Positions 28,139 through 37,340 of a stretch of DNA of 64,000 bases are shown piece by piece. The position numbers were made by a program, and so were the translations under genes. Location: contig JAEESO010000004.1 in assembly GCA_016286385.1 (NCBI GenBank), forward strand, positions 1 through 64,000, given 5' to 3'. Numbering within the stretch: position 1 is the first letter of the stretch; every line of letters starts with the position of its first letter. The notes beneath the pieces were generated by a model. That model saw only the letters and a program-made list of their open reading frames with translations, did no database searches and was not told where the DNA came from. Source of the DNA: Bacteroidales bacterium. GTDB lineage: Bacteria; Bacteroidota; Bacteroidia; Bacteroidales; UBA932.

Positions 28139-28165
28139 AGGTTGACTCCACCGGAGCCAACCTCT
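28139..28165. terminator. Bidirectional terminator between rnpB and pgi
   Basis: gaggttgactccaccggagccaacctc near-palindrome flanked by A/T tracts. Confidence 0.7.
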
Positions 28166-28184
28166 CTTATTATGATTAATTGTA

Positions 28185-29522
28185 TTACAACCTTTCGCGG
28201 ATGGCCTTTGTGGCTTCCTCGTAGCCGGGCTTTTCAAGAAGGGCGAACATATTCTTCTTGTATGCCTCTACGCCGGGCTGGTTGAAAGGATTCACGCCAA
28301 GGACGTAGGCGCTGATGCCGCATGCAAACTCAAAGAAGTAGAGAAGGCCGCCAAGGTTGAAGGCGTCTACGACTTCCATGTTCACGGCAATCTGGGGCAC
28401 GCCGCCGTCAATGTGGGCAATCTGAGTGCCAAGTTCTGCCATATGGTTGCAGTGCTCCACGTGCTTTCCGGAGAGGAAGTTGAGCTGGTCAAGGTTCTGG
28501 TCATCGGCCTCGATGACAACGCTGCGCTGGGCGCGCTCCACGTGAAGGACGGTCTCGAACATAATCCTGGAGCCTTCCTGGATGAACTGACCCATGGAGT
28601 GGAGGTCTGCGGTGTTGTTCACGCTGGCGGGGTAGATACCCTTGCCGTCCTTGCCCTCTGATTCTCCGTAGAGCTGCTTCCACCATTCTGCCACGTAGGT
28701 GAGCTTGGGGTTGTAGTTCACAAGGATCTCAGTGCTCTTCCCAAGTTCAGAGTGCAGGAGGTTACGCATTGCGGCGTAGATGATGGCGGGGTTTTTCTCG
28801 CTCTTGATCTCAAGGCCCTTCATGGCATCAAGGGCACCTGCAACAAGGGCGCGGATGTCAAAGCCGGCTACGCAGATGGGAAGAAGTCCCACGGGAGTTA
28901 GGACGCTGAAACGGCCGCCTACATTGTCCGGAACAACAAAGCTTACGTAGTTTTCCTGGGTGGAAAGGGTTTTGAGGGCTCCCTTCTTTGCGTCTGTGAT
29001 GGCAACAATGCGGTCTGCGGCGTCCTGCTTGCCGTATTTGCTCTCAAGGTACTGCTTCACTACGCGGAAAGCAACTGCGGGCTCAGTGGTGGTGCCGCTC
29101 TTGGAGATGACTATGCAGGCGGTGTTGCGCTCTGCTGCAAGGTCCATGAGCTCTGCAAGGTATTCCTCAGAGAGGTTGTTGCCGGCAAAGACCACCTCAG
29201 GGGCGTCCTTGCGCTTAAGCTGCTTTGCAAAGTTGTGGCTGAGGGCCTCCATGACGCATTTTGCTCCAAGGTATGAACCGCCGATGCCGATGGCAATCAC
29301 AAGGTCTACGCCCTTTTTCATCCACTTGTCACGGATGGCTTCATAGTCTTCAAGTTCACGGTCAGTGATCTGGCTGGGGAGTTTCTTCCAGCCAAGGAAG
29401 TCGTTGCCGGCGCCGGTCTCATTCTTCAGAACGTCAAAGGCATCAAGGGCCTTGGCTACATAGGATTCATACTTTGCTGCATCAACAAATGAGGAGCAGC
29501 CCTTTACATCTACTTTAATCAT
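28185..29522 (-). CDS. pgi: Glucose-6-phosphate isomerase
   Basis: AIGIGGSYLGAKCVMEAL, VISKSGTTTEPAVAFR, GGRFSVLTPVGLLP. Confidence 0.96.
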   Translation of the reverse strand: MIKVDVKGCSSFVDAAKYESYVAKALDAFDVLKNETGAGNDFLGWKKLPSQITDRELEDYEAIRDKWMKKGVDLVIAIGIGGSYLGAKCVMEALSHNFAKQLKRKDAPEVVFAGNNLSEEYLAELMDLAAERNTACIVISKSGTTTEPAVAFRVVKQYLESKYGKQDAADRIVAITDAKKGALKTLSTQENYVSFVVPDNVGGRFSVLTPVGLLPICVAGFDIRALVAGALDAMKGLEIKSEKNPAIIYAAMRNLLHSELGKSTEILVNYNPKLTYVAEWWKQLYGESEGKDGKGIYPASVNNTADLHSMGQFIQEGSRIMFETVLHVERAQRSVVIEADDQNLDQLNFLSGKHVEHCNHMAELGTQIAHIDGGVPQIAVNMEVVDAFNLGGLLYFFEFACGISAYVLGVNPFNQPGVEAYKKNMFALLEKPGYEEATKAIRERL

Positions 29523-29600
29523 TGTTTATAGTGTTGTTGTTATATTCAATCTTGCGAATTTACGTAAAATCCCGGAATAATCCTTATCTTTGCATAGAAA

Positions 29601-30356
29601 ATGAGACTGTCAAGAATCATACTTCCCGTAATCCTCATGTGCCTGAGCGCCTGCTCCGGAGCCCAGGTGAAGCATTACGGCGTAAAGGTTGTGAAAGAAT
29701 ACCCCCACAGCCGTGACGCCTATACCCAGGGCCTCTTTTTCCATGACGGAACCCTCTATGAGACCACAGGCCAGTACGGTGAAAGTTCCATCCGCACAGT
29801 AGACCTTCAGACAGGCAAGCCCATAATCGTAAAGCGCCTCAGTGAGAAATACTTCGGTGAAGGCAGTTGCATCTTTGACGGAGACCTGTACGTTCTCACC
29901 TGGACCAACCGTGTAGCATTCCGCTACAACCCTGATGGTCTTGAATACAAAAAGACCGTGGGCTACGGCAGGGAAGGCTGGGGCCTTACCACCAACGGTA
30001 AAAGCCTCATAGCCTCCGACGGCAGCTCCAACCTCTTTTTCCTCAACGCCAACCTCACACTGGAAAAGAAACTGCAGGTTACCCTTAACGGCCGCCCCTT
30101 ACGCAATCTCAATGAACTTGAATGGATTGACGGCAAGATATGGGCAAACGTCTATCTCACGGATACAATTGTGGTGATAGACCCCCATTCCGGCAAGGTA
30201 ACCGCCACCATAAACTGTAAGGGCCTTCTCCCTGAAAAGGAAAAGCGCCGTGACACGGACGTTCTCAACGGCATTGCCGTAGACGCCAGCGGCCGCATCT
30301 ACCTCACCGGCAAGAACTGGCCCAAACTCTATCAGATAGAACTTTTAAATAAATAG
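29601..30356 (+). CDS. Glutaminyl-peptide cyclotransferase, lipoprotein
   Basis: YPHSRDAYTQGLFFHDGTLYETTGQYGESSIR, NELEWIDGKIWANVYLTD. Confidence 0.88.
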   Translation: MRLSRIILPVILMCLSACSGAQVKHYGVKVVKEYPHSRDAYTQGLFFHDGTLYETTGQYGESSIRTVDLQTGKPIIVKRLSEKYFGEGSCIFDGDLYVLTWTNRVAFRYNPDGLEYKKTVGYGREGWGLTTNGKSLIASDGSSNLFFLNANLTLEKKLQVTLNGRPLRNLNELEWIDGKIWANVYLTDTIVVIDPHSGKVTATINCKGLLPEKEKRRDTDVLNGIAVDASGRIYLTGKNWPKLYQIELLNK

Positions 30357-30424
30357 GGGTATCCGGAAGGTCCGGATTGAGATTATACCCTCATAACTTG
30401 ATACGGTTCATACCGTCGTAAGGA
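30356..30424 (+). promoter_or_regulatory. TPP (thiamin pyrophosphate) riboswitch
   Basis: ggggtatccggaaggtccggattgagattatacccTCATAACTTGATacggttcataccgtcgtaaggaa fits the THI-box core (GAGAT..ATACCC...GAACTTGAT...AAGGAA). Confidence 0.85.
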
Positions 30425-30425
30425 A

Positions 30426-32603
30426 ATGAAAAAAGAACTGCTTTTTGCTGCAGCGCTTGCGGTGCTGCCTCTCTGTGCAGGTGCACAGGAAATGACGGAG
30501 CGTCTGGACTCCGTGGTAATATCGGCCTCACGTGCCGGTGACAAGACTCCCGTAACCCATACAGACGTTGGAAAAGAGGCTCTGAGGGCCTCCAACCCGT
30601 CTTTTTCTCTACCGATGGCCCTGGAACTCCTGCCGTCCGTTGTGACTTACAACGAGGGCGGAACCGGCCTTGGAAACTCCGCCATGACAATCCGCGGAAG
30701 CAAGGGCTCCCAGATCAACGTCACCCTCAACGGAATCACCCTCAACGACGCAGAGTCCCAGGAGGTGTTCTGGGTGAACATCCCGTCCATCACGGCGCTG
30801 GTTTCCGGCGTGCAGGTCCAGAGGGGCCTTGGAACAACAATGAGTGGCGCGGGGGACTTCGGCGCATCCATCAATATGAATACCGCCCTTGTGCAGCCTG
30901 ATCCTTCGGGCCGATTAACCCTCTCCGCCGGCTCCTTCGGCACAAGGATGCTCCAGGCGCAGACATCAACCGGCCTTCTTCCGGGAAGATGGTATATGGA
31001 CCTTTTCTTCTCTGCCGGCCACACGGACGGATACATCCGAGGGGCAAACGTAGAGAGCGCATCGCTCTTTGGGGTGCTGGGCTGGCTTGGGAAACGTAAT
31101 TCCCTGAGGCTCACCCTCCTTCACGGGCAGCAGAGAAGCGGCATCACCTGGGACGGAATAGACCTGGAGCAGTATCAGAAGGACAGAAGGTACAACGGCG
31201 CCGGAGAGTACGTTGACGACAGCGGCAATATCCGGTATTACCCCGGTCAGACGGATAACTACATCCAGACCCACCTTCAGCTTAACTACACCCACTCCTT
31301 TGGGAGCGCCCTCACCTGGACTTCCACCCTCAACTATACCCGCGGAGACGGCTACGACGAGTACTACAAGATGAACCGGAAACTTGCTTCCTTCGGCTTT
31401 CCCGGCGTGACGGAAGTTCCCGCAAAGAGCGACATGATCTACCGCAAGAAGATGGACAACGACCTCTGGGTGCTCAGCTCCTCCCTCCGATACCGCTCAG
31501 GCACAATCAATGCCACCGCCGGGGTGAACCTCTCCCATTACCGCGGCGGCCATTTCGGGGAAGTACTCTGGGTAAAGAGCCTTGAGGCGGCGGGAATCGG
31601 CCTTAAGGACAAGTTCAAGGGCTGGTATGACAATACGGGTATAAAGGCCGATGCCAGCGCCTTTGCCCGCGCCGAGTGGAGCCCGCTGGAGTGGCTCACA
31701 GCTTATGCCGACCTCCAGTACAGGGCCATCAATTACTCTATGGCCGGCCCCGATGACGACGGCGTGTCGCTGGACTACGCCTCCGTCTGGCGCTTTTTCA
31801 ACCCCCGCATGGGCGTCACCTTTGAGAAAGGCCCGCACAGGGTGTTCCTCTCCGCGGCTATCGGCCAGAGGGAACCCGGCAGGGGAGACATCAAGGAGAA
31901 CATAAAGGGGGAGGTAAGCCCCATTGCGCCGGAAAAGATGCTGGACGTGGAGCTTGGCTACCGCCTGAGCCTTGAGAGGTTCTCTTTCCAGGCCAACCTC
32001 TACGCCATGGAGTACAAGGATATGCTTCTTGAGACGGGCCGATTGTCAAACGCCGGCTATGCCATCAAGGAGAATATGCCCCGGGCCTGGCGCCGCGGCG
32101 TTGAGCTCCAGGCCGCCTGGATGCCCGTAAGGTGGCTGGCCCTTGACGGAAACGCAACTCTTTCTATGAACCAGATCAAGGATTTCACCTCATACGTTCC
32201 CTATGACGACGATTCCGGAAGGATGTACCCCGTGAACTACGGCCTTACAACCATGCTCATGAGCCCCGGTGCCATCGGGATGGCCCGCGTGCGCGTAATG
32301 CCCTGGAAGGGAGGGGAGATCTCAATGAATGCAAAATTTGTCGGTAAGCAGTACCTTGACAACTCCATGAGGGAGGAGATGGCCGTGCCGTTTTACTGGA
32401 CGGCAGGGGCTTCCGTCTCCCACGAATTTAACTTCGGCCTTAAGTTAAGTGCCTTTGTGAACAATATTTTCAACCGAATGTACTACGCCGCCGGCTGGCG
32501 CTGGGAAAGCTACAATGAGGCGGAAAATGTGGTCTACAGTGGCATAGGAGTGTACCCCCAGCCTCCTGTCAACTTCATTGTCAAGGCCGAATATTCTTTT
32601 TAA
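30426..32603 (+). CDS. TonB-dependent outer membrane receptor, predicted thiamin uptake
   Basis: Plug and barrel sequence; sits 1 nt after the TPP riboswitch. Confidence 0.88.
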   Translation: MKKELLFAAALAVLPLCAGAQEMTERLDSVVISASRAGDKTPVTHTDVGKEALRASNPSFSLPMALELLPSVVTYNEGGTGLGNSAMTIRGSKGSQINVTLNGITLNDAESQEVFWVNIPSITALVSGVQVQRGLGTTMSGAGDFGASINMNTALVQPDPSGRLTLSAGSFGTRMLQAQTSTGLLPGRWYMDLFFSAGHTDGYIRGANVESASLFGVLGWLGKRNSLRLTLLHGQQRSGITWDGIDLEQYQKDRRYNGAGEYVDDSGNIRYYPGQTDNYIQTHLQLNYTHSFGSALTWTSTLNYTRGDGYDEYYKMNRKLASFGFPGVTEVPAKSDMIYRKKMDNDLWVLSSSLRYRSGTINATAGVNLSHYRGGHFGEVLWVKSLEAAGIGLKDKFKGWYDNTGIKADASAFARAEWSPLEWLTAYADLQYRAINYSMAGPDDDGVSLDYASVWRFFNPRMGVTFEKGPHRVFLSAAIGQREPGRGDIKENIKGEVSPIAPEKMLDVELGYRLSLERFSFQANLYAMEYKDMLLETGRLSNAGYAIKENMPRAWRRGVELQAAWMPVRWLALDGNATLSMNQIKDFTSYVPYDDDSGRMYPVNYGLTTMLMSPGAIGMARVRVMPWKGGEISMNAKFVGKQYLDNSMREEMAVPFYWTAGASVSHEFNFGLKLSAFVNNIFNRMYYAAGWRWESYNEAENVVYSGIGVYPQPPVNFIVKAEYSF

Positions 32604-32660
32604 AATATTTTATTAATAAAAAAGTAATTACAAAAATTTTGTAGATATAAATATTTAATT

Positions 32661-32796
32661 TATATTTGCATTAGCAAACGGGTGAAAGCTCCTTTGCAGG
32701 CAATAAACGCTTCTTCTAACCAACAAATTAACCTTCTAAGGTAAGAATACACTACTAACTAACCAAAATAAAAGCTCGCTGTGAAGCGAGCTTTTA
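32661..32796 (+). ncRNA. Candidate sRNA transcription unit (promoter to terminator, no ORF)
   Basis: tatatttgc promoter box, about 100 nt with no ATG ORF, then aaaagctcgctgtgaagcgagctttt terminator. Confidence 0.5.
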
Positions 32797-32797
32797 T

Positions 32798-33904
32798 TTA
32801 TTGGATTATCTTTGAATAGTGGCACTGAAGTACTTCACCTTGGGCACCGTGCCAGTTGTGCATGCCGTTTCCAAGGCAGTCTTTCCAGACTTTGCATCCT
32901 GCACATCGGCCTGTCTTGGCCCAGCTACGCTTGCGGAAGCTCTGGAAGCGGGTTTCCCATACCTCATACAGATTGTCCTCATAGATGCTGCCCTGTGAGA
33001 ATAGATCACGGTCTATATTTGGGCAGGCGCAGATCCGGCCGTCTATGAGAACGGATGCGATGTTCACTCCGGCACGGCAGAAGTAGCGGGTATCGCGCAC
33101 CTTCTCCTCATACTCTCCAAGGTATCCCTCACAGCTGAAAGTGACTTTCATGGGCCCGCCTTCCGCACGTTTTGAGCGTATAAACTCCATAAGGCCGGTG
33201 AACTGCTCCGGGGAAAGACGCATTTCAGGGTCATTTGCCGCCCGGCCGATGGGAATGACGGTAAAAAGCCGCCACTGCTTGACGCCAAGGCCTTCAAGGA
33301 GCTTGTGAATTCTGGGTAATTCGGCAAGGTTCCTCTGGTTGACGCAGGTGACTACATCGGCATTGAGCCTTGGTTCTGCAGCCATGAGGCCGATTGCTTC
33401 CACCGCCCTGGCGTAACTGCCGGGGACACCCCGCATCCAGTCGTGAGAGGTCTCAAGCCCGTCAAGGCTCACTGTGGCCGATCCCATTCCTGCTGCCATG
33501 AGTTCTGCATGCTTACTCTCGTCGTAGAGCCAGCCGTTAGAAACCATTCCCCAGCCAAAGCCCCTGCGGCGGATTTCCCGCCCGGCGCTGGCAAGATCTG
33601 GTCTCAGGAGGGGCTCCCCGCCTGTAAGCACCACTATGAAATCCTTTGGCCGATGGCTCTGTGGTATGGTGTCCAGCGCCTTAAGGAAGTCTTCAAGGGG
33701 CATATCCTTTTCACGGCTTTGGACGGAGCAGTCGCTCCCGCAGTGGCGGCAGCGGAGCATACAGCGGGTAGTGCATTCCCAAAACAGGTAGTTCAGTTCA
33801 TGCACCCTTATTTCATTGTCTCTGAAAAGACGGAAAAGCAGCGGGTTCATGGTTTTACGGCTGATTACTTGCAAATTTATTGATTTTTTCGTTAATTTGC
33901 TCAA
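32798..33904 (-). CDS. Radical SAM/SPASM protein (Bacteroidetes lipoprotein-associated type)
   Basis: LFWECTTRCMLRCRHCGSDC, VVLTGGEPLLRPD, SPASM cysteines CRAGVNIASVLIDGRICACPNI, CAGCKVWKDCLGNGMHNW. Confidence 0.88.
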   Translation of the reverse strand: MSKLTKKSINLQVISRKTMNPLLFRLFRDNEIRVHELNYLFWECTTRCMLRCRHCGSDCSVQSREKDMPLEDFLKALDTIPQSHRPKDFIVVLTGGEPLLRPDLASAGREIRRRGFGWGMVSNGWLYDESKHAELMAAGMGSATVSLDGLETSHDWMRGVPGSYARAVEAIGLMAAEPRLNADVVTCVNQRNLAELPRIHKLLEGLGVKQWRLFTVIPIGRAANDPEMRLSPEQFTGLMEFIRSKRAEGGPMKVTFSCEGYLGEYEEKVRDTRYFCRAGVNIASVLIDGRICACPNIDRDLFSQGSIYEDNLYEVWETRFQSFRKRSWAKTGRCAGCKVWKDCLGNGMHNWHGAQGEVLQCHYSKIIQ

Positions 33905-33915
33905 AAACAGGGCTT

Positions 33916-34308
33916 ATGAAGATATTGCATAACATACTGAAGGGAGTCTCTCTCACCGGAGCTCTCTTTGTGTTCCAGGCCTGCTACGGGGTGCCGCAGC
34001 CTTCAATTCATGAAAGCGGGGAAGCCCCCATGTCATTCACCTTGCTGTCAAAGGATACTGGCCAGCCGTTGAAGGGCATCCAGATTTACGGGCGGGTATG
34101 GAATAGTACCCAGAACCCCCAGACCCCCGGCTTGCTTGGAGAAACCGATGCTTCAGGAAAATGCCGTGTGTCAATCCCATATGTCATGGACGTGGAAGGT
34201 CCCTACCTTCGTTTTGAAGACCCCGGTAATGTATATTCTGTCAAGGACACCCTCATCACAGACCTCAGGGAAAGGGATATCGTAATCAAACTGAATCCAA
34301 AACAATGA
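33916..34308 (+). CDS. Radical SAM-associated putative lipoprotein
   Basis: FVFQACYGVPQ lipobox with CYG; divergent from the radical SAM gene. Confidence 0.7.
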   Translation: MKILHNILKGVSLTGALFVFQACYGVPQPSIHESGEAPMSFTLLSKDTGQPLKGIQIYGRVWNSTQNPQTPGLLGETDASGKCRVSIPYVMDVEGPYLRFEDPGNVYSVKDTLITDLRERDIVIKLNPKQ

Positions 34309-34967
34309 AAGCGCTGTCCTCCATATTCCTCTCTGTGATGCTCCTTTTCTCTTTCAGTGCAAAAGCGGCCAACACAGATGAAGGAGATAAGCCTGAGGTC
34401 CCCTTCCGCCCTACTTTCTCCATAGAGGCTGGTGTGGGTCCTGCACCCATCCATCTCATTTTGGAGTCACGCAATTATTCTTCTGGCATTGGGAGTGGAA
34501 AGAAATTGGTAGAAGCCGGTAAGGAGTTCAATCCCAGACAAAGCGCATCCAAATCCCCATCGCTTAGCATTTCAGCTGCTTACAGGCCTTTTCAGCGTTG
34601 GGAGTTCACAGTCACGGCCGGGGTATCATGGGTTAACGGCCAGATTATCCAGCACACGCTTTTTGGAACCGCTCCTGACGGCTCGCCAAGATATGACTGG
34701 AATAAGACAGAGTCCACCCAGGATTATTTGATGTTGGCTATCTCCGTTACACCGCAGGCGCGCGTCTTCTGGAATCCCAGATGGAAAGTCCAGGCCTATT
34801 CCGGGTTTGGTCTTGGCATGGTGATTTTTAAGGATCACTCGTTTATAATTCCATCCCTTGTGCTTGCAGGCGCCAAATTTGGCGGCAAGCGCGTCTACTT
34901 TTTTGCTGAAAATACCTACTCTCCTTTTGCTACCGTGCTTCACGGCGGCTTGGGCGTGAGGTTCTGA
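34305..34967 (+). CDS. Outer membrane beta-barrel-like protein
   Basis: Signal peptide, amphipathic strands, C-terminal VRF. Confidence 0.55.
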   Translation: MKALSSIFLSVMLLFSFSAKAANTDEGDKPEVPFRPTFSIEAGVGPAPIHLILESRNYSSGIGSGKKLVEAGKEFNPRQSASKSPSLSISAAYRPFQRWEFTVTAGVSWVNGQIIQHTLFGTAPDGSPRYDWNKTESTQDYLMLAISVTPQARVFWNPRWKVQAYSGFGLGMVIFKDHSFIIPSLVLAGAKFGGKRVYFFAENTYSPFATVLHGGLGVRF

Positions 34968-34972
34968 CGCTC

Positions 34973-35659
34973 CTATTTCCCTTCGTTCAAAAGATTGGGA
35001 CGGCGCTCGCGTGTGCGCTGGACAGCCTGCTCGTCCTGCCAGGCCTGGATGAGCTTGGGGTTGCCGGAAAGAAGGACGTCCGGGACCTTCCAGCCGTTGA
35101 ATTCTGCGGGGCGGGTGTAGACGGGAGGGGACACAAGGCCGTCCTGGAAGGAGTCACTCAGGGCCGATGTTTCGTCGGTCAGAACCCCCGGAACCAGGCG
35201 GATGATAGAATCGGCCAGAAGGGCGGCGGGGATTTCTCCTCCGCTTACCACAAAGTCTCCCACAGAGATCTCACGGGTGATGAGGTGCTCCCTGATACGC
35301 TCGTCGATGCCCTTGTAGTGGCCGCAGAGGATGATTATGTTCTCCTTCAGGGAAAGCTCGTTGGCTATTCCCTGGGTGAGGGTTTCCCCGTCCGGGGCCA
35401 TATAGATCACCTCGTCGTAGCTTCGCTCCGCCTTGAGGTCATTGATGCAGTTGAAAACCGGCTCCACCATCATCACCATTCCGGCGTCTCCGCCGTAGGA
35501 GTAGTCGTCCACGGTCTGGCGGCTCCCAAGGCCGTATTTGCGGAGGTCATGCACATGGATCTCCACTAGACCCTTTTTCACGGCCCTCCCTGGAATGGAA
35601 TAGCTTAAGGGGCTTCCAAGGAGTTCCGGTACAACTGTAATTATATCTATTCTGAGCAT
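34973..35659 (-). CDS. trmD: tRNA (guanine-N1)-methyltransferase
   Basis: MLRIDIITVVPE, DDYSYGGDAGMVMMVEP, GHYKGIDERI, GDFVVSGGE. Confidence 0.96.
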   Translation of the reverse strand: MLRIDIITVVPELLGSPLSYSIPGRAVKKGLVEIHVHDLRKYGLGSRQTVDDYSYGGDAGMVMMVEPVFNCINDLKAERSYDEVIYMAPDGETLTQGIANELSLKENIIILCGHYKGIDERIREHLITREISVGDFVVSGGEIPAALLADSIIRLVPGVLTDETSALSDSFQDGLVSPPVYTRPAEFNGWKVPDVLLSGNPKLIQAWQDEQAVQRTRERRPNLLNEGK

Positions 35660-35759
35660 AAGCTTGGCTTTTACCCTGCAAATATAGTTAGAATCTTCTG
35701 AAAAATGTTTATCTTTGTGATTCAGACTATATGTTAAACTTTAAAAGCATTACTTTTAA

Positions 35760-37337
35760 ATGAGCGAAGAAATTAAGCCTGTGGCCCTCCCCGAGGAACA
35801 GCCCGCAGATGTAGTGGAAACTGTCAATTACGCAGAAAAAACCCTTGCAGAGCTCTCTGAGCTTATGCAGAGCCTCACAGAAAGCGAGGACCGCATGAAA
35901 AGGTCCAAGGAGGCGGAGGCCATAAAATCGGCCTTCTACAAGAAGCTTTCAAAGGAAAAGGCCGATGCCGGAGAGGACGCTCCGGTAGAGGAACCGGATG
36001 AATCGGCAATCGCAGAAGAAAGCACCGTCCCCCTGCAGAGCGGCCCCGTAAGTCCCTTTGCAGCCATTGAGGCGGGCTTTAAATCCCTATACGTAAAATA
36101 TAAGAAGGAAAGGGCCGAATACAATAAGGAGCAGGATGCCCAGCGTGAGGAGAACCTCAAGGTTAAGCAGGGTATCATAGAGGAGCTCAAGGCCCTTGTG
36201 GAAGATCCCGGAGACATTGGAGGCGCATTCCCCAAGTTCCGTGACATCCAGAACCGCTGGAGGGAGACAGGTCCTGTTCCCCAGCAGAATTTCCGTGACG
36301 TCAATGACACATATCAGCTCTTTGTCACAAAGTTCTATGACCTTGTAGATATCAACCGTGAGCTCCGTGACCTTGACTTCAAGAAGAATCTTGAGGCCAA
36401 AACCGCTCTCTGCGAACGCGCAGAGGCTCTTGCAGAAGACAAGGACGTAGTTGAGGCCTTCAAGGAACTCCAGAAGCTCCACGAGCAGTGGAAGGACCTT
36501 GGCCCTGTTGCAAAGGAGTTCAGGGATGAAATTTGGGAGCGTTTCCGCGCCGCCACAACCCTCATCAACAAGAGCTACCAGGCCCACTTTGAGGAGATCA
36601 AGGGCCGTCAGGAAGAGAACCTCAAGGCAAAGGTGGCCCTCTGTGAGAAGGTAGAGGAAATCGCCGCCCGTGAAATCACTTCCTCCACCCAGTGGAACAA
36701 CCTCAGCAAGGAAATAGAGGCCATTCAGGCCGATTGGCGTAAGATCGGCTATGCCACCCGCAAGGAAAACCAGAAGGTCTACGACCGCTTCCGCGCCGCC
36801 TGTGATAAATTCTTCGAGAGAAAGAGGGCTTCCTTCTCTGAGTTCAAGGACTCCATGAACGAGAACCTTTCCAAGAAGTTGGCTATCATCGAGGAAGCAG
36901 AGTCCCTTGCCGCCAGCACTGACTGGAAGGCCACCGGAGACCGCCTCATTGAGCTCCAGAAGCAGTGGAAGGAGATAGGCGCCGTTCCCCGTAAGAAGTC
37001 AGAGCAGCTCTGGAAGCGTTTCCGCACGGCCTGCGACACCTTCTTCCAGGCGCGTGAGGCCGCCCGCAAGGAGGCCCACGCCCGCCGTGAATCGGCCCGT
37101 GACAACCGCCGTCCCCAGGCTAGTCCCAAGGACCGCCTCAGGGAGCAGTACGCCCAGCTTCAGCAGGAAATCCAAACCTATGAGAACAATATCGGTTTCT
37201 TCGGCCTTTCTAAGGGCGCAGAGAAACTGAAGGCTCAGATGCAGGAGAGGATTGACGCCGCCAAGGCAAAGCTGGAAGACCTCAAGAAACAGATCCGCGC
37301 CAAGGAGCAGGAGGAAGCAGCAGCAGGGGAGGAATAG
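35760..37337 (+). CDS. DUF349-containing coiled-coil protein
   Basis: Repeated W..IG.vp......LW.RF..A.D.FF motifs. Confidence 0.9.
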   Translation: MSEEIKPVALPEEQPADVVETVNYAEKTLAELSELMQSLTESEDRMKRSKEAEAIKSAFYKKLSKEKADAGEDAPVEEPDESAIAEESTVPLQSGPVSPFAAIEAGFKSLYVKYKKERAEYNKEQDAQREENLKVKQGIIEELKALVEDPGDIGGAFPKFRDIQNRWRETGPVPQQNFRDVNDTYQLFVTKFYDLVDINRELRDLDFKKNLEAKTALCERAEALAEDKDVVEAFKELQKLHEQWKDLGPVAKEFRDEIWERFRAATTLINKSYQAHFEEIKGRQEENLKAKVALCEKVEEIAAREITSSTQWNNLSKEIEAIQADWRKIGYATRKENQKVYDRFRAACDKFFERKRASFSEFKDSMNENLSKKLAIIEEAESLAASTDWKATGDRLIELQKQWKEIGAVPRKKSEQLWKRFRTACDTFFQAREAARKEAHARRESARDNRRPQASPKDRLREQYAQLQQEIQTYENNIGFFGLSKGAEKLKAQMQERIDAAKAKLEDLKKQIRAKEQEEAAAGEE

Positions 37338-37340
37338 CGG

